From: CAYUIS01 sp964444825
Lineage (GTDB): Bacteria; Chloroflexota; Anaerolineae; B4-G1
Direction of reading: 5' to 3'
NCBI GenBank assembly: GCA_964444825.1
Contig: CAYUIS010000085.1
Location: forward strand, 1-21,477
DNA length: 21,477 bases
A program made the translations under genes and the position numbers. Shown in pieces: positions 1 through 8,486 of the stretch. The first letter of the stretch is position 1; every line of letters begins with the position of its first letter. Below the pieces are notes generated by a model. It was not told where the DNA came from and did not search any database. It saw nothing but the letters and a program-made list of their open reading frames with translations.

Positions 1-104
1 ACACAACCCAGGACACGCTCGATAAGGTGAGTGCTGAGAGCCTGGAGCGGGTGGGGCGGGTGCTGGAGGTGTGGATAGAGGAGATGGATGCGCAGGGTGG
101 CTGA
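1..104 (+). CDS. 3' end of an unidentified gene (partial)
   Basis: One frame is open from the window edge to a TGA at 102-104. It gives about 33 residues ending in LERVGRVLEVWIEEMDAQGG. The composition is that of an ordinary amphipathic, acidic helix, which looks like a real C-terminus, but there is too little to name a family. It points in the same direction as the flavoprotein gene starting at 244 and could be an upstream neighbour. The 139 bases between them show no convincing promoter or terminator. Confidence 0.45.
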   Translation, partial: TTQDTLDKVSAESLERVGRVLEVWIEEMDAQGG

Positions 105-243
105 GGCGTGAAGACGCGCGTTTTGGGTTTCGGTGCGCACTTCTAGCGTCTAGTTCAGTAGGAATGCAGGAGAACAGCGCGAGTGAGCGAGATCAGGGCC
201 TTGTCTGCAGAGGATTTTGATGCTTTCGCCGGAGGGAATAGAT

Positions 244-1596
244 ATGGGAAGCCGTTTAATAGTAGTCGGTGGGGTGGCAGCCGGGATGAGCGCCGCGGCC
301 AAGGCGAAGCGTGTGAACCGAGAAATGGAGGCCGTGGTCTATGAAAAGAGTCCGTACATCTCATATGCAGCCTGTGGGATGCCGTACTACATCGCGGGCG
401 ATATCCTGGACTACCGTAGGCTCTTGGCTCGCACCCCAGAGCAGATGGCCAAACACGGCGTGGAGGTGCACGTCCGCCACGAGGTGACGGGGATCGACCC
501 CGACGCGCGCGTGGTCACCGTGCGGGATTTGGAGGGGGAGCGCGAGTTCACGCAGCAGTACGACAAGCTGGTTTTTGCCACCGGTGCCGCGACGATACGT
601 CCTAGCATACCCGGCCTGGACTTGAGCGGGGTTTACGAGCTGCGCACGCTGGAGGACGGGATCGCTCTCCAACGTGCGTTGACTGAGAAGACGGATGCTG
701 GACCTCGGCGAGCCGTCATCGTTGGAGGGGGATATGTCGGAGTAGAGATGGCAGAGACCTTCCGCCGGTTGGGTTTGGAGGTGACGATGCTGATCCGCTC
801 CGGCCAGGTGATGCGCAAGACGCTTGACGACGACGTGCGGGCATTGCTAGAGGAGGAATTGGCGCACCAGGGCGTCGAGGTGGTCAAGGGTACGCCGATA
901 GCCTTTGAGGGGGATGGTCACGTGGCGACAGTTGTTGCCGAGGACGGCCGTTACCCTTGTGACATCGTGCTGCTGGGAATTGGGGTGTCGCCCGACGGTG
1001 TGCCGCTGGCTCAAGCCGCAGGCGTGGCTTTGGGGGCGACAGGGGCTATCGCAACCGACGACCACATGCGCACCAATGTATCCGATGTATATGCAGCCGG
1101 GGATTGCGCCGAGGTGTTCCATCTGGTCACTGGTCAGCCAGGCTACATTCCCTTGGGGAGCACGGCGAACAAGCAGGGACGCGTGGCAGGGGAAAACGCG
1201 GCCGGGGGTGAGGTGACTTTTGGCGGTGTGGTGGGTACAATGGTGGTGCGCGGGTTTGACCTGGCGGTGGCCTGCACGGGCCTGACCGAGGCTGAGGCCC
1301 AGGCAGCAGGATATGCGGCCAGAGGCACCATAGTCAAGGCGATGGATCGTCCGGGATACTTTCCCGGCGCGGCGCCCATCCACGTCAAACTGGTAGCGGA
1401 TGAGGAGACCGGTCGGTTGTTGGGAGGCCAGATCGCCGGAAAGCACGGCGTGGCAAAGCGTATAGACGTGCTGGCGACGGCGCTCCATCACAGGCTGACC
1501 GTGACCGACCTGCAAAGGCTGGACTTGAGCTACGCACCACCTTTTGCGCCAGTATGGGATCCTATCCTGGTAGCCGCCAACGTGGCGGCCAAGTGA
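244..1596 (+). CDS. CoA-disulfide reductase-like FAD/NAD(P)H oxidoreductase
   Basis: A 450-residue pyridine nucleotide-disulfide oxidoreductase of the CoA-disulfide reductase / NADH oxidase / persulfide reductase group. The N-terminal FAD-binding loop is GGVAAG (9-14). A single active-site cysteine, Cys44, lies in SYAACGMPYYI, the signature of the one-cysteine members that form a Cys-S-S-CoA intermediate. The NAD(P)H-binding loop is GGGYVGVEMA (161-170), the second FAD motif is YAAGDCAE (283-290), and a C-terminal dimerisation domain follows. The ATG at 244 is chosen because GGAGGG lies 7 nt upstream; the in-frame ATG at 217 has no such site. There is no C-terminal rhodanese domain, unlike the NADH-dependent persulfide reductases that carry one. 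Family members reduce CoA disulfide, CoA persulfide/polysulfide or oxygen; a sulfur role here is inferred from the rhodanese gene in the window. The next gene starts 7 nt after the stop, implying an operon. Confidence 0.85.
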   Translation: MGSRLIVVGGVAAGMSAAAKAKRVNREMEAVVYEKSPYISYAACGMPYYIAGDILDYRRLLARTPEQMAKHGVEVHVRHEVTGIDPDARVVTVRDLEGEREFTQQYDKLVFATGAATIRPSIPGLDLSGVYELRTLEDGIALQRALTEKTDAGPRRAVIVGGGYVGVEMAETFRRLGLEVTMLIRSGQVMRKTLDDDVRALLEEELAHQGVEVVKGTPIAFEGDGHVATVVAEDGRYPCDIVLLGIGVSPDGVPLAQAAGVALGATGAIATDDHMRTNVSDVYAAGDCAEVFHLVTGQPGYIPLGSTANKQGRVAGENAAGGEVTFGGVVGTMVVRGFDLAVACTGLTEAEAQAAGYAARGTIVKAMDRPGYFPGAAPIHVKLVADEETGRLLGGQIAGKHGVAKRIDVLATALHHRLTVTDLQRLDLSYAPPFAPVWDPILVAANVAAK

Positions 1597-1603
1597 GGAA
1601 GGG

Positions 1604-2548
1604 ATGCGCGGAGCGCAGAAAGAAACGAGGGAAGAAGAACCTGTGGCCAGAAGTGTCGATTCCTACACCCCTTTGAACATAGGGTCTCAAGATGGAGACC
1701 GGATCAGGATTCGTCTGGTAGACAGCATCGACGAGTATTGGGCCGTGGAGCAGCTTCAGCGCGAGGTGTGGGACCTGGAGGATGTTGAGATCGTGCCTGA
1801 TCACATGTTGATCACCGCACAGAAGAACGGTGGTTTGGTGCTGGGCGCGTTCGAGGTAGCAGATGATGGCATGGAGCAGCTCATTGGCTTTGTATTCGGG
1901 ATTGTCGGGTTGGCTCAAGATGGCGAGATCAAGCACTGTTCCCACATGGCAGGTGTATCTCAGGCGTACCAGAGTCAAAATGTCGGCTACTGCTTGAAGC
2001 TTGCCCAGCGCGAGCGTATCCTATCCCAGGAGATCGATCTCATCACTTGGACCTTTGATCCTCTGGAGAGCCGAAACGCCCGTCTCAACTTTCACAAGCT
2101 GGGTGCTATCTGCAGGACCTATCTACGGGACCTGTACGGCGTTATGCGGGACACGCTCAATGCTGGGTTGCCCAGTGACCGCTTCCAGGTGGAATGGCAC
2201 ATCGCCAGCGCCCACGTGGCGGAGCGATTTAGCGACAGATGGCACGGCCCCTCACTCTCGGCGCTGCAGGCGGAGGGGGCGCTGGTTCTGAATCGTGTTC
2301 GCCCTGGCGACGGCGACCTGCCTGAGCCATCCCAGCAGGTTCTTCCCATCAGGGGGGAACAGGTGCTGGTGCAGATACCGGCTCGCTTTCAAGCCATCAA
2401 GTCGCTTGACCTGGGGCTGGCCCTGGCGTGGCGGGAGCACACGCGTGGTCTGTTCGAGGATGCCTTTGCGGCGGGATACGTTGTCGTTGACTTGCTCTTC
2501 GAAGAGGGGCAAAGCTACTATTTGTTGCAGAAAGAATGGGTGCCATGA
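1604..2548 (+). CDS. GNAT-superfamily N-acyltransferase (COG3375-like)
   Basis: A 314-residue cytoplasmic protein resembling the predicted GNAT acetyltransferases that sit beside N-acylamino-acid racemases. The GNAT core covers about residues 30-190. An acyl-CoA pyrophosphate-loop-like stretch (VSQAYQSQNVGYCLK) precedes the TWTFDPLESRNARLNFHKLG region typical of the group. In Geobacillus kaustophilus a related acyltransferase works with N-succinylamino-acid racemase and a desuccinylase to convert D- to L-amino acids. Pairing with the racemase gene downstream (4-nt ATGA overlap) suggests the same role, but no deacylase is in view. The start is uncertain: ATG 1604 has GAGG only 5 nt upstream, while an in-frame GTG at 1643 has a GAGG with about 12 nt spacing and would remove the polar first 13 residues. 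Confidence 0.75.
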   Translation: MRGAQKETREEEPVARSVDSYTPLNIGSQDGDRIRIRLVDSIDEYWAVEQLQREVWDLEDVEIVPDHMLITAQKNGGLVLGAFEVADDGMEQLIGFVFGIVGLAQDGEIKHCSHMAGVSQAYQSQNVGYCLKLAQRERILSQEIDLITWTFDPLESRNARLNFHKLGAICRTYLRDLYGVMRDTLNAGLPSDRFQVEWHIASAHVAERFSDRWHGPSLSALQAEGALVLNRVRPGDGDLPEPSQQVLPIRGEQVLVQIPARFQAIKSLDLGLALAWREHTRGLFEDAFAAGYVVVDLLFEEGQSYYLLQKEWVP

Positions 2549-3663
2549 TAAAGATAGAACGCGTCGAACTATATCACATTGAGCTGCCGCTTCTCCATCC
2601 GTTTGAGACCAGCTTTGGGCGCGAGTTCACACGAGCCTGCGTTTTGGTGTCTGTCCACGCCGCTGGGCTGACCGGGTGGGGCGAGTGCACCGCGGAGGCT
2701 GGACCTTGGTACTCCAGCGAGACGGTCGAGACGGCATGGCACGTGCTGAAAGACTTTCTCGTCCCGTCGGTGCTCGGCCAGGAGATAGCCTCGCCTGACG
2801 ACGTGGTATCCCGCTTCCGGCGGGTGCGGGGCCATCCGATGGCCCGGGCTGGACTGGAGAGTGGTGTGTGGGACCTGTTGGCCCAGGCTCAGGGGGCGCC
2901 GTTGGCCGGTCTGTTGGGCGGCGAGAGGGATCGGGTCAAGGTCGGCGTGAGTGTGGGCATCGAAGCAACGCTGGAAAGCCTGCTCGATCGGGTGGCACAG
3001 CACGTCGATGAGGGATATGGCCGCGTCAAGTTAAAGATCAAGCCTGGTTGGGATGTGGACGTGGTGCGCGCCGTGCGGGAGCGCTGGCCAGACCTGCCGT
3101 TGCAGGTGGATGCAAACTCTGCTTATACGCTGGAGGACGCGCCCATTTTCCAGGCGTTGGATCAGTTTGGTCTATTGCTGATTGAGCAACCGTTGCACTA
3201 TGATGACATTGTCGATCACGCCAAGTTGCAGGCTCAGATCCGGACCCCGATTTGCCTGGACGAGTCCATCCACTCGCCTGAGCATGCCCGTTGGGCGCTG
3301 GACATCGGGGCGTGCCGGGTGATCAACATCAAGGTGGGACGGGTGGGCGGGTTGACCGCTGCGCGGCAGATTCACGATCTGTGTGACGCGCGGGGCGTGC
3401 CCGTGTGGTGTGGCGGTATGCTGGAGACGAACGTGGGCCGCGCCGCCAACGTGGCTGTGGCCACGTTGCCCAATTTCACTCTCCCCGGTGATATCTCTGC
3501 CTCAGCGCGCTACTATCCTCTGGGGCGGGACGTCGCCGAGCCGAACTTTGTACTGAACGATGACTCGACGCTGTCGGTGCCCACCGATCCAGGGCTGGGC
3601 GTACGGGTTATTGAAGGGAGGCTCAACGCCGCCTGTCTGCGACACCTGGCCGAGAATGGATAG
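2545..3663 (+). CDS. menC: N-succinylamino-acid racemase / o-succinylbenzoate synthase
   Basis: A 372-residue enolase-superfamily enzyme of the muconate-lactonising subgroup. The catalytic set is complete: the Lys-x-Lys pair in VKLKIKPGWD (Lys162/Lys164), metal ligands Asp189 (VDANSAY), Glu214 (IEQPL) and Asp239 (LDESI), and the opposite base Lys263 (NIKVGRVGG). This family makes o-succinylbenzoate for menaquinone synthesis and/or racemises N-succinylamino acids, and sequence alone does not separate the two. The acyltransferase partner favours racemase; the menaquinone-dependent respiratory genes nearby make OSB synthesis possible too. ATG 2545 overlaps the previous TGA as ATGA, a sign of translational coupling; an ATG three codons upstream (2536) is also in frame. 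The gene is followed by 177 bp with a promoter for module A. Confidence 0.85.
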   Translation: MIKIERVELYHIELPLLHPFETSFGREFTRACVLVSVHAAGLTGWGECTAEAGPWYSSETVETAWHVLKDFLVPSVLGQEIASPDDVVSRFRRVRGHPMARAGLESGVWDLLAQAQGAPLAGLLGGERDRVKVGVSVGIEATLESLLDRVAQHVDEGYGRVKLKIKPGWDVDVVRAVRERWPDLPLQVDANSAYTLEDAPIFQALDQFGLLLIEQPLHYDDIVDHAKLQAQIRTPICLDESIHSPEHARWALDIGACRVINIKVGRVGGLTAARQIHDLCDARGVPVWCGGMLETNVGRAANVAVATLPNFTLPGDISASARYYPLGRDVAEPNFVLNDDSTLSVPTDPGLGVRVIEGRLNAACLRHLAENG

Positions 3664-3686
3664 GCAGGGCGGCTATTCTGATGTTA

Positions 3687-3715
3687 TTGGCGAGATGCAT
3701 GTAGTGTGGTAGAAT
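3687..3715 (+). promoter_or_regulatory. Sigma-70-type promoter candidate for module A
   Basis: TTGGCG (3687-3692), a 17-nt spacer and TAGAAT (3710-3715), with a TGG extended -10 at 3707-3709. It lies about 125 nt upstream of the ferredoxin start at 3841, within the 177-bp gap after the racemase gene. No terminator hairpin for the upstream operon was recognised in the gap. Confidence 0.5.
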
Positions 3716-3840
3716 AATGGCATAAGCCTCGTTGCCAATCGCAAGAGAGCTGCCAAGGTTTGGAGAGACTATCCCGTTTTACCCGTCGACCGTCACGCCG
3801 GCCGATGGAGATCGATGACGGTTGTGAGGAGGGCGTGAAG

Positions 3841-4746
3841 ATGAAACGGAGAGAGTTCCTCAAGTCTGTCGGGGCAGCTACGGGCACGCTTCTATTGTCC
3901 TCGAGTACAGCAGCGACAGCCCAAGCAAAGGATGCCCCGCCTCATATCTCAAAGGGCGTATTGGTTGATCTGACCAAGTGTATCGGCTGTGGCTGGTGTC
4001 AAGAGGCCTGCAGCCAGGCCAATGACCTGCCCGCAGAAGGCATCTATGACTGGAGCGCTGATGAGGGGGACGCTCTACCTCTCTCTGCGAACACGTGGAC
4101 CGTGGTGACACTCCGGGAGAGAGAGGTGGACGGCAGGATGTGCCGGGTCTTTGCCAAGCGACAGTGTATGCACTGCCTGCATCCAGCGTGTGTGTCGGCC
4201 TGTCCTGTGAGTGCGCTGGAAAAGAACGAGTACGGTGCCGTCGTCTACGATGCTGCACGGTGCATAGGCTGCCGGTACTGTATGATGGCCTGCCCCTATG
4301 GGATTCCAAAGTTCGAATGGGATACGGCCATACCCCTGATCCGCAAGTGCACGTTCTGCTCGGATCGCCAGGACGAGGGGCTGGAGCCGGCCTGCACGGC
4401 AGCATGTCCCACCGGGGCGCTGTCCTTTGGAGACCGGCCTGACCTCATCACCGAGGCAGAATCCCGCTTACAGGAGTATCCGGACAAGTACGTGAACCAC
4501 ATCTACGGCAAGGACGAGCTCGGTGGTACGTCGTGGATGTACCTGTCCCCGGTCCCTTTTGAGGAATTGGGCTTTCCCGTCCTCGGAGCGGAGCCGGTCA
4601 CCAGGCTGAGCGACACGGTCGCCGCCTACGGCACACCTGCCGTAGGCATAGGTGTGGCGTCGTTTCTGGCTGGCGTCTACTTTTGGTCCACCAGGATGAC
4701 GGCACACTCGGACGAGGGAGAGCATTCGAGGGGGCATCATGACTGA
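3841..4746 (+). CDS. Tat-exported 4x[4Fe-4S] ferredoxin subunit, HybA/NrfC-like (module A)
   Basis: A 301-residue electron-transfer subunit. It begins with a Tat signal (KRREFLK at residues 2-8, hydrophobic stretch, likely cleavage after AQA near 28). Four cysteine clusters follow in the DmsB/HybA/NrfC order: CIGCGWCQEAC, CMHCLHPACVSACP, CIGCRYCMMACP and CTFCSDRQDEG with PACTAACP. These should hold four [4Fe-4S] clusters. A C-terminal hydrophobic segment (PAVGIGVASFLAGVYFW) is a probable membrane anchor, as in HybA. The start is set by GAGGAGGG at 3826-3833; the in-frame ATG at 3760 lacks support. It overlaps the NrfD-cytochrome gene by 8 nt, so the two are co-translated partners. The inferred role is passing electrons between quinone at NrfD and the cytochrome on the outer face. 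It is clearly closer to the module C ferredoxin than to the module B one. Confidence 0.9.
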   Translation: MKRREFLKSVGAATGTLLLSSSTAATAQAKDAPPHISKGVLVDLTKCIGCGWCQEACSQANDLPAEGIYDWSADEGDALPLSANTWTVVTLREREVDGRMCRVFAKRQCMHCLHPACVSACPVSALEKNEYGAVVYDAARCIGCRYCMMACPYGIPKFEWDTAIPLIRKCTFCSDRQDEGLEPACTAACPTGALSFGDRPDLITEAESRLQEYPDKYVNHIYGKDELGGTSWMYLSPVPFEELGFPVLGAEPVTRLSDTVAAYGTPAVGIGVASFLAGVYFWSTRMTAHSDEGEHSRGHHD

Positions 4747-6964
4747 GATGGCAAGGACGAGGCAGAAGCGTTCGGCGTACAGCCTGATTTTTCTGGCTGG
4801 TGTGGTTGCAGTGGGATTGGGGGTCGGCATCGTTCGCTTGATCTATGGTCTGGGGGCCACCACCAATCTGAGCGATGCCTATCCCTGGGGGCTGTGGATC
4901 GTCTACGACGTGTTCTTTATCCCGGTCTCGGCCGGGGCGTTCATGATCTCCCTGGTCACGCACGTCTACAATCGAGAAGAGTACCATGACATTGCGCGTC
5001 CGGTGGTACTAGCCGGTTTCGCCGGTTACACGGGCGTCGTCGCGATCCTGTTGATGGACCTGGGCCGGTGGCATCAGTTCTACAGCGTGCTGATGCCTTG
5101 GCGTTGGAATCTCCACTCTTTTATGTTCGAGGTCAGCATGTGTATTACCCTCTACTCGGTGGTGTTGATCCTGGAGGTAGCGCCATCTCTCCTCGAACGG
5201 CTCAAGTGGCGGGTGCCTCTTCAAATGATCAACGCCATCACGGCGGCTGTCGCCGCTACGGGTGTCGTACTGTCGTCTTTGCACCAATCGTCTCTTGGGT
5301 CGCTTTTCCTGGTCATGCCGTACAAGCTGCATCCCCTGTGGTGGTCGCCCCTGCTGCCCCTCTTTTTCTTCACTTCCGCCGCGTTTGCTGGCTTGTCGAT
5401 GGCCATTCTGGTCACGGTGCTCAGCTTTCGGGCCTTTCGTCGCTCTCTGGACCACAAATCCTTAGGTATCCTGGCCAAGATTGTATTGTTCATGCTGGGG
5501 GGCTATCTGGCCCTCAAGGTGGGGGACCTGATCCTGAATAATGAGATAGGACTGGTGTTCTCAAGCGGCAGGCTGAGCTTGCTGTTCCTGGTGGAGTTGC
5601 TCATTGGGGTGATCGTGCCCATGGGCGTCTTTGGGGTTCGCAAGGTAAGGGAGAGTGGAATCGGATTGACCGTGGGTCCAGCCTGTGTGCTCTTGGGGCT
5701 GGCCATCAACCGTACGAATGTGGCCTTTCTGGCACTCGATGCTCCGGCTGGAGTGACCTATATTCCGAGTTGGATGGAGATCGTGCTTTCTCTGGCCGTC
5801 GTCTCGGCCGGGGTCCTTATCTTTGCTCTAGCGGCCAATTTTCTGCCCGTGCTGCCAGCCAGCGAAAAGGAGGATGCGTCCAAGTCCTCCATTTGGAGTC
5901 GTCGGGCGATGATCGGGACTGTGGGAGGGCTGGTCGTGCTTACCGTTGCCGTGGTGCTGCTTCTACAGCCGGTGGCCCGGGCCGCCAAGTCTGAAGCCGC
6001 GCCACCGTCCGTGCCACACTTGGCTACATTCGCCCAGTCTCAGTCAGAGAACTGTGAGGCCTGCCACGTGGACGAGAAAGCTCTGATCAGCGCCGGCGCC
6101 GAGGAGAGCGAGCTTGTTCGGTTGACCGTCGATCGCCCCCCCGAGGCAGCCCACACCAGCGTGGGCTGCGTGACGTGCCACTGGGGTAGGGGGGGCGTTG
6201 ATGACATAGACCTTGTCCATGCGACGCTGCTTGATGATCCCAGTCGGGGCGATTGCGAGGCATGTCTGGGGTGTCACCACGATATGCCAGACGTTTTTCC
6301 TAAGGACCGGTTGCAGACCCCACACAATGACATGGTCCACGGTCACGAAGTGGATATGCATTGCAGCGATTGTCACGGGGAGGTGGCTCACGGATTTGAT
6401 CCTATGAGTGGCGAGCTATTCTGCCCTATGGACGTCTGCCTGGACTGCCATGAGGAACTCGGCCTGGAGAGCGAGTTCGAGGACTGTAGTGTGTGCCATA
6501 TCGGCCCGCACGACATTGAAGAGCACTGTGATAGGTGCCACCTGTCGGTCGAGGTATGGGAAGAGGTCTCGTACACAGAACACCCAGTAGCGCTGGTGGA
6601 CCACCACGCCGCCGCGCAATGCTTTGATTGTCACGACAGGCCCGAGTTCGCTGGTCTTCGGTTTGTCTGCAGCGACTGTCACGAGCGACCGCACGACTTT
6701 GGGGACGACAACTGTGCCCAGTGTCACACCCCAGCCGACGACTGGGGCACGTGCCTTGAGACTGGGCGGCATCCCTTCCCGACGGATCACGGGGATGCGT
6801 ACTGCGATTGTACCCAGTGTCACCTGGGTGGCGATACGTCCCAGTACTGGTGTGAGGTTTGTCACCGGGTGAGCGACATTGACCCAGTCCATCAGGCCCA
6901 GGACATCAACTTTACAGAGGGCTTGTGTATAGTCTGCCATCCCGATGGACAGGTTCCGCAGTAG
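4739..6964 (+). CDS. NrfD/HybB quinone-interacting membrane subunit fused to a 13-heme cytochrome c (module A)
   Basis: A 741-residue fusion. About residues 15-370 form a polytopic NrfD/HybB-type domain with roughly ten membrane helices, beginning with a helix before GLGATTNLS and YPWGLWIVYDVF; this family binds and oxidises or reduces menaquinone. A further helix (MIGTVGGLVVLTVAVVLLL) then leads into a cytochrome region with 13 CxxCH heme-attachment motifs between about Cys439 and Cys730, including CEACH, CVTCH, CLGCH, CSDCH, CDRCH, CTQCH and CIVCH. The heme region must lie on the same, outer side as the Tat-exported ferredoxin. In modules B and C these two parts are separate genes, so this is a fused variant. 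The start at 4739 has GAGGGGG (4728-4734) upstream; ATG 4748 is an alternative. No catalytic molybdoenzyme accompanies it. Confidence 0.88.
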   Translation: MTEMARTRQKRSAYSLIFLAGVVAVGLGVGIVRLIYGLGATTNLSDAYPWGLWIVYDVFFIPVSAGAFMISLVTHVYNREEYHDIARPVVLAGFAGYTGVVAILLMDLGRWHQFYSVLMPWRWNLHSFMFEVSMCITLYSVVLILEVAPSLLERLKWRVPLQMINAITAAVAATGVVLSSLHQSSLGSLFLVMPYKLHPLWWSPLLPLFFFTSAAFAGLSMAILVTVLSFRAFRRSLDHKSLGILAKIVLFMLGGYLALKVGDLILNNEIGLVFSSGRLSLLFLVELLIGVIVPMGVFGVRKVRESGIGLTVGPACVLLGLAINRTNVAFLALDAPAGVTYIPSWMEIVLSLAVVSAGVLIFALAANFLPVLPASEKEDASKSSIWSRRAMIGTVGGLVVLTVAVVLLLQPVARAAKSEAAPPSVPHLATFAQSQSENCEACHVDEKALISAGAEESELVRLTVDRPPEAAHTSVGCVTCHWGRGGVDDIDLVHATLLDDPSRGDCEACLGCHHDMPDVFPKDRLQTPHNDMVHGHEVDMHCSDCHGEVAHGFDPMSGELFCPMDVCLDCHEELGLESEFEDCSVCHIGPHDIEEHCDRCHLSVEVWEEVSYTEHPVALVDHHAAAQCFDCHDRPEFAGLRFVCSDCHERPHDFGDDNCAQCHTPADDWGTCLETGRHPFPTDHGDAYCDCTQCHLGGDTSQYWCEVCHRVSDIDPVHQAQDINFTEGLCIVCHPDGQVPQ

Positions 6965-7060
6965 GAGCGAAAACCCGGAATCGAGGCGGCTCTTTGGGTG
7001 AGAGGACTTTGCGCTCTTGTGCACTAGTTCCCCGGTTCCGTCAGGGAGGTTGATAAAGAT

Positions 7061-7153
7061 ATGCACGCAGTGGTCACCCTGGTGATTGGTGTGATAGTTG
7101 TGCTGGCTATCCCAGCTCTGGTATGGTTCTTGGAGCGGGGTGGTGAAGAATAG
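7061..7153 (+). CDS. 30-residue single-helix membrane peptide
   Basis: A short reading frame of 30 codons plus TAG, starting ATG CAC GCA. GGAGGT at 7045-7050 sits 10 nt upstream. Residues 4-24 are almost entirely aliphatic (VVTLVIGVIVVLAIPALVWF), followed by a charged tail LERGGEE, which is the pattern of a one-helix inner-membrane peptide. It follows the NrfD-cytochrome gene by 96 nt on the same strand and precedes a hairpin. Small accessory helices are known in other respiratory complexes (CydX, CcoQ, HmcD), and a similar stabilising role for module A is inferred. I do not recognise a family, and a frame this short can occur by chance, although the Shine-Dalgarno site and composition argue for it. 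Confidence 0.5.
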   Translation: MHAVVTLVIGVIVVLAIPALVWFLERGGEE

Positions 7154-7159
7154 TAAACC

Positions 7160-7183
7160 GGGGCGCGCTATACAGCACGCCCC
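7160..7183. terminator. Hairpin between convergent modules A and B
   Basis: GGGGCG and GCT arms (7160-7169) pair with AGC and CGCCCC (7174-7183) around an ATAC loop with one C/A mismatch. It lies just after the small peptide gene and 40 nt beyond the stop of the convergent NrfD gene. There is no clear T-run on the plus side and only a short T-rich stretch on the minus side, so termination is inferred from position. Confidence 0.4.
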
Positions 7184-7222
7184 CGCCTCGTGTCCCAAGA
7201 CTGTCTCTAGATCAAGCCCAGA

Positions 7223-8485
7223 TCATGTTGCCGCGATGGGCACGGTCGCCGACTCAGGCGAGCCCTTGACTGTGTCTGCCTCTTCTGCCTCAAAAATCGG
7301 CAGGAAGCGTACAGCCAGCGTGTAGGCCAGCGCTGCATAAGCCAGCACTCCCGCAACCCCTGCCCACTCAACCCACGTCGGTGAATACGCAAAGAACTCG
7401 ACGGTAGGGTTGCTGGGCGAGTATGAGAGGGTGGCCACCAATCCTGAGAGCGTGACGTCCCAACGATACAGGAGTAGCCCTGTCGTGGTGCCCAGCCCAG
7501 CGATGACCAGGTTGCGGAACCGACTCCGTAGGTTAGGGTTGAAGTAGATGCTGAGGGGGATGATCATCCCGAGCAGCAATTCCCCTAGCGTCAGGGCCAG
7601 GCTGTAGGGGGTCGTGGTATATAGCACGTTGACGCTCTCTCCGAGGAAGGGCTTGTAGCTGAAATAGTTGGATGCCGTGTTTAACAGCCTGACGATGCCG
7701 CAGGCCACGATCGCCCAACCGGTGGTCTGGGCCATTTCGTCCAACACGCTGCGCTTGATCAGCTCGCGTCCCATTACCCGCGATGTGACGACAATGACCA
7801 GGATAGTGAAGGAGAGACCGGCAAAGATGCCGGAGGTGAAAAAGGCAATCGACATTGCTGGGTTGAACCAGGCCACGCGACCCCGGACGATGCCGTATGC
7901 AGCCCCGGTGGCCGCCAGGTGAATCGTGGAGATGATGATTCCCAAAAGTGCTACCACCGGCGTCGCGTGGTGGATCCGTTCACCGACTTTCTCAGCGATG
8001 GGCCAGCGGGCGAGCCAGCGACTCTCTGTCAGTACAGGCGCCAACTCGATCAGGAGAACCCCGATGTACAGGATGATGGACCACGTGATAACCCACAGGA
8101 GCGACTTGGGGTTCCAGTAGATGACCGGGTGGTAGAATCGGTCTGGCCGCCCGAGGTCGAGCAGCAGCGTCAGCGTGGTACCAGTGTCGGCCAGCAGACC
8201 GATCAGTAGCGCTGCCCGGGACACCGATGCGAACCGTTTCCTGCCCATAAAATAGACGAGGGCCGCGGTGACAAAACTTCCCGAACCTAGTGCAACGGCG
8301 GACAGATCGGTTGTGATCCACAGGCCCCAAGGTACCCGATCGCTCAGGCCTGTCACGGAGAGTCCACGGGTCCAGACCAAAAAAGCGGCGATGCTCGCCA
8401 CCCCAAGTACGCCGAGCAGGAACACGATCCACAGATAGAACCACTTTTGCTCCTTCAAGTGGGCGGACCATTTTGCTACAGTCAT
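7223..8485 (-). CDS. NrfD-family quinone-interacting membrane protein (module B)
   Basis: A 420-residue polytopic protein with about ten hydrophobic helices. It opens with LWIVFLLGVLGVASIAAFLVW and the GLSDRVPWGLWITTDL segment that marks NrfD/HybB-like subunits. These subunits bind menaquinone and pass electrons to or from a partner ferredoxin on the outer face. The start is well fixed: AAGGAGGT ends about 8 nt upstream, inside the end of the ferredoxin gene, whose TAA is one base before this ATG (translational coupling). It is the last gene of the cytochrome-ferredoxin-NrfD operon. Its sequence is clearly diverged from the NrfD parts of modules A and C, which resemble each other (GLGATTNLS, MDLGRW, PWRWNLHSFMFEVSM), although the module B cytochrome is most like that of module C. 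Confidence 0.88.
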   Translation of the reverse strand: MTVAKWSAHLKEQKWFYLWIVFLLGVLGVASIAAFLVWTRGLSVTGLSDRVPWGLWITTDLSAVALGSGSFVTAALVYFMGRKRFASVSRAALLIGLLADTGTTLTLLLDLGRPDRFYHPVIYWNPKSLLWVITWSIILYIGVLLIELAPVLTESRWLARWPIAEKVGERIHHATPVVALLGIIISTIHLAATGAAYGIVRGRVAWFNPAMSIAFFTSGIFAGLSFTILVIVVTSRVMGRELIKRSVLDEMAQTTGWAIVACGIVRLLNTASNYFSYKPFLGESVNVLYTTTPYSLALTLGELLLGMIIPLSIYFNPNLRSRFRNLVIAGLGTTTGLLLYRWDVTLSGLVATLSYSPSNPTVEFFAYSPTWVEWAGVAGVLAYAALAYTLAVRFLPIFEAEEADTVKGSPESATVPIAAT

Positions 8486-8486
8486 C

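Noticed and set aside
847..1515. 222-codon frame opposite the flavoprotein gene
   Set aside because: No recognisable domain, and the opposite strand encodes a complete oxidoreductase with all its motifs.
1594..2548. A genetic code in which TGA is generally read as an amino acid
   Set aside because: Several clear genes end in TGA at family-typical lengths (1594-1596, 2546-2548, 4744-4746), so TGA works as a stop here.
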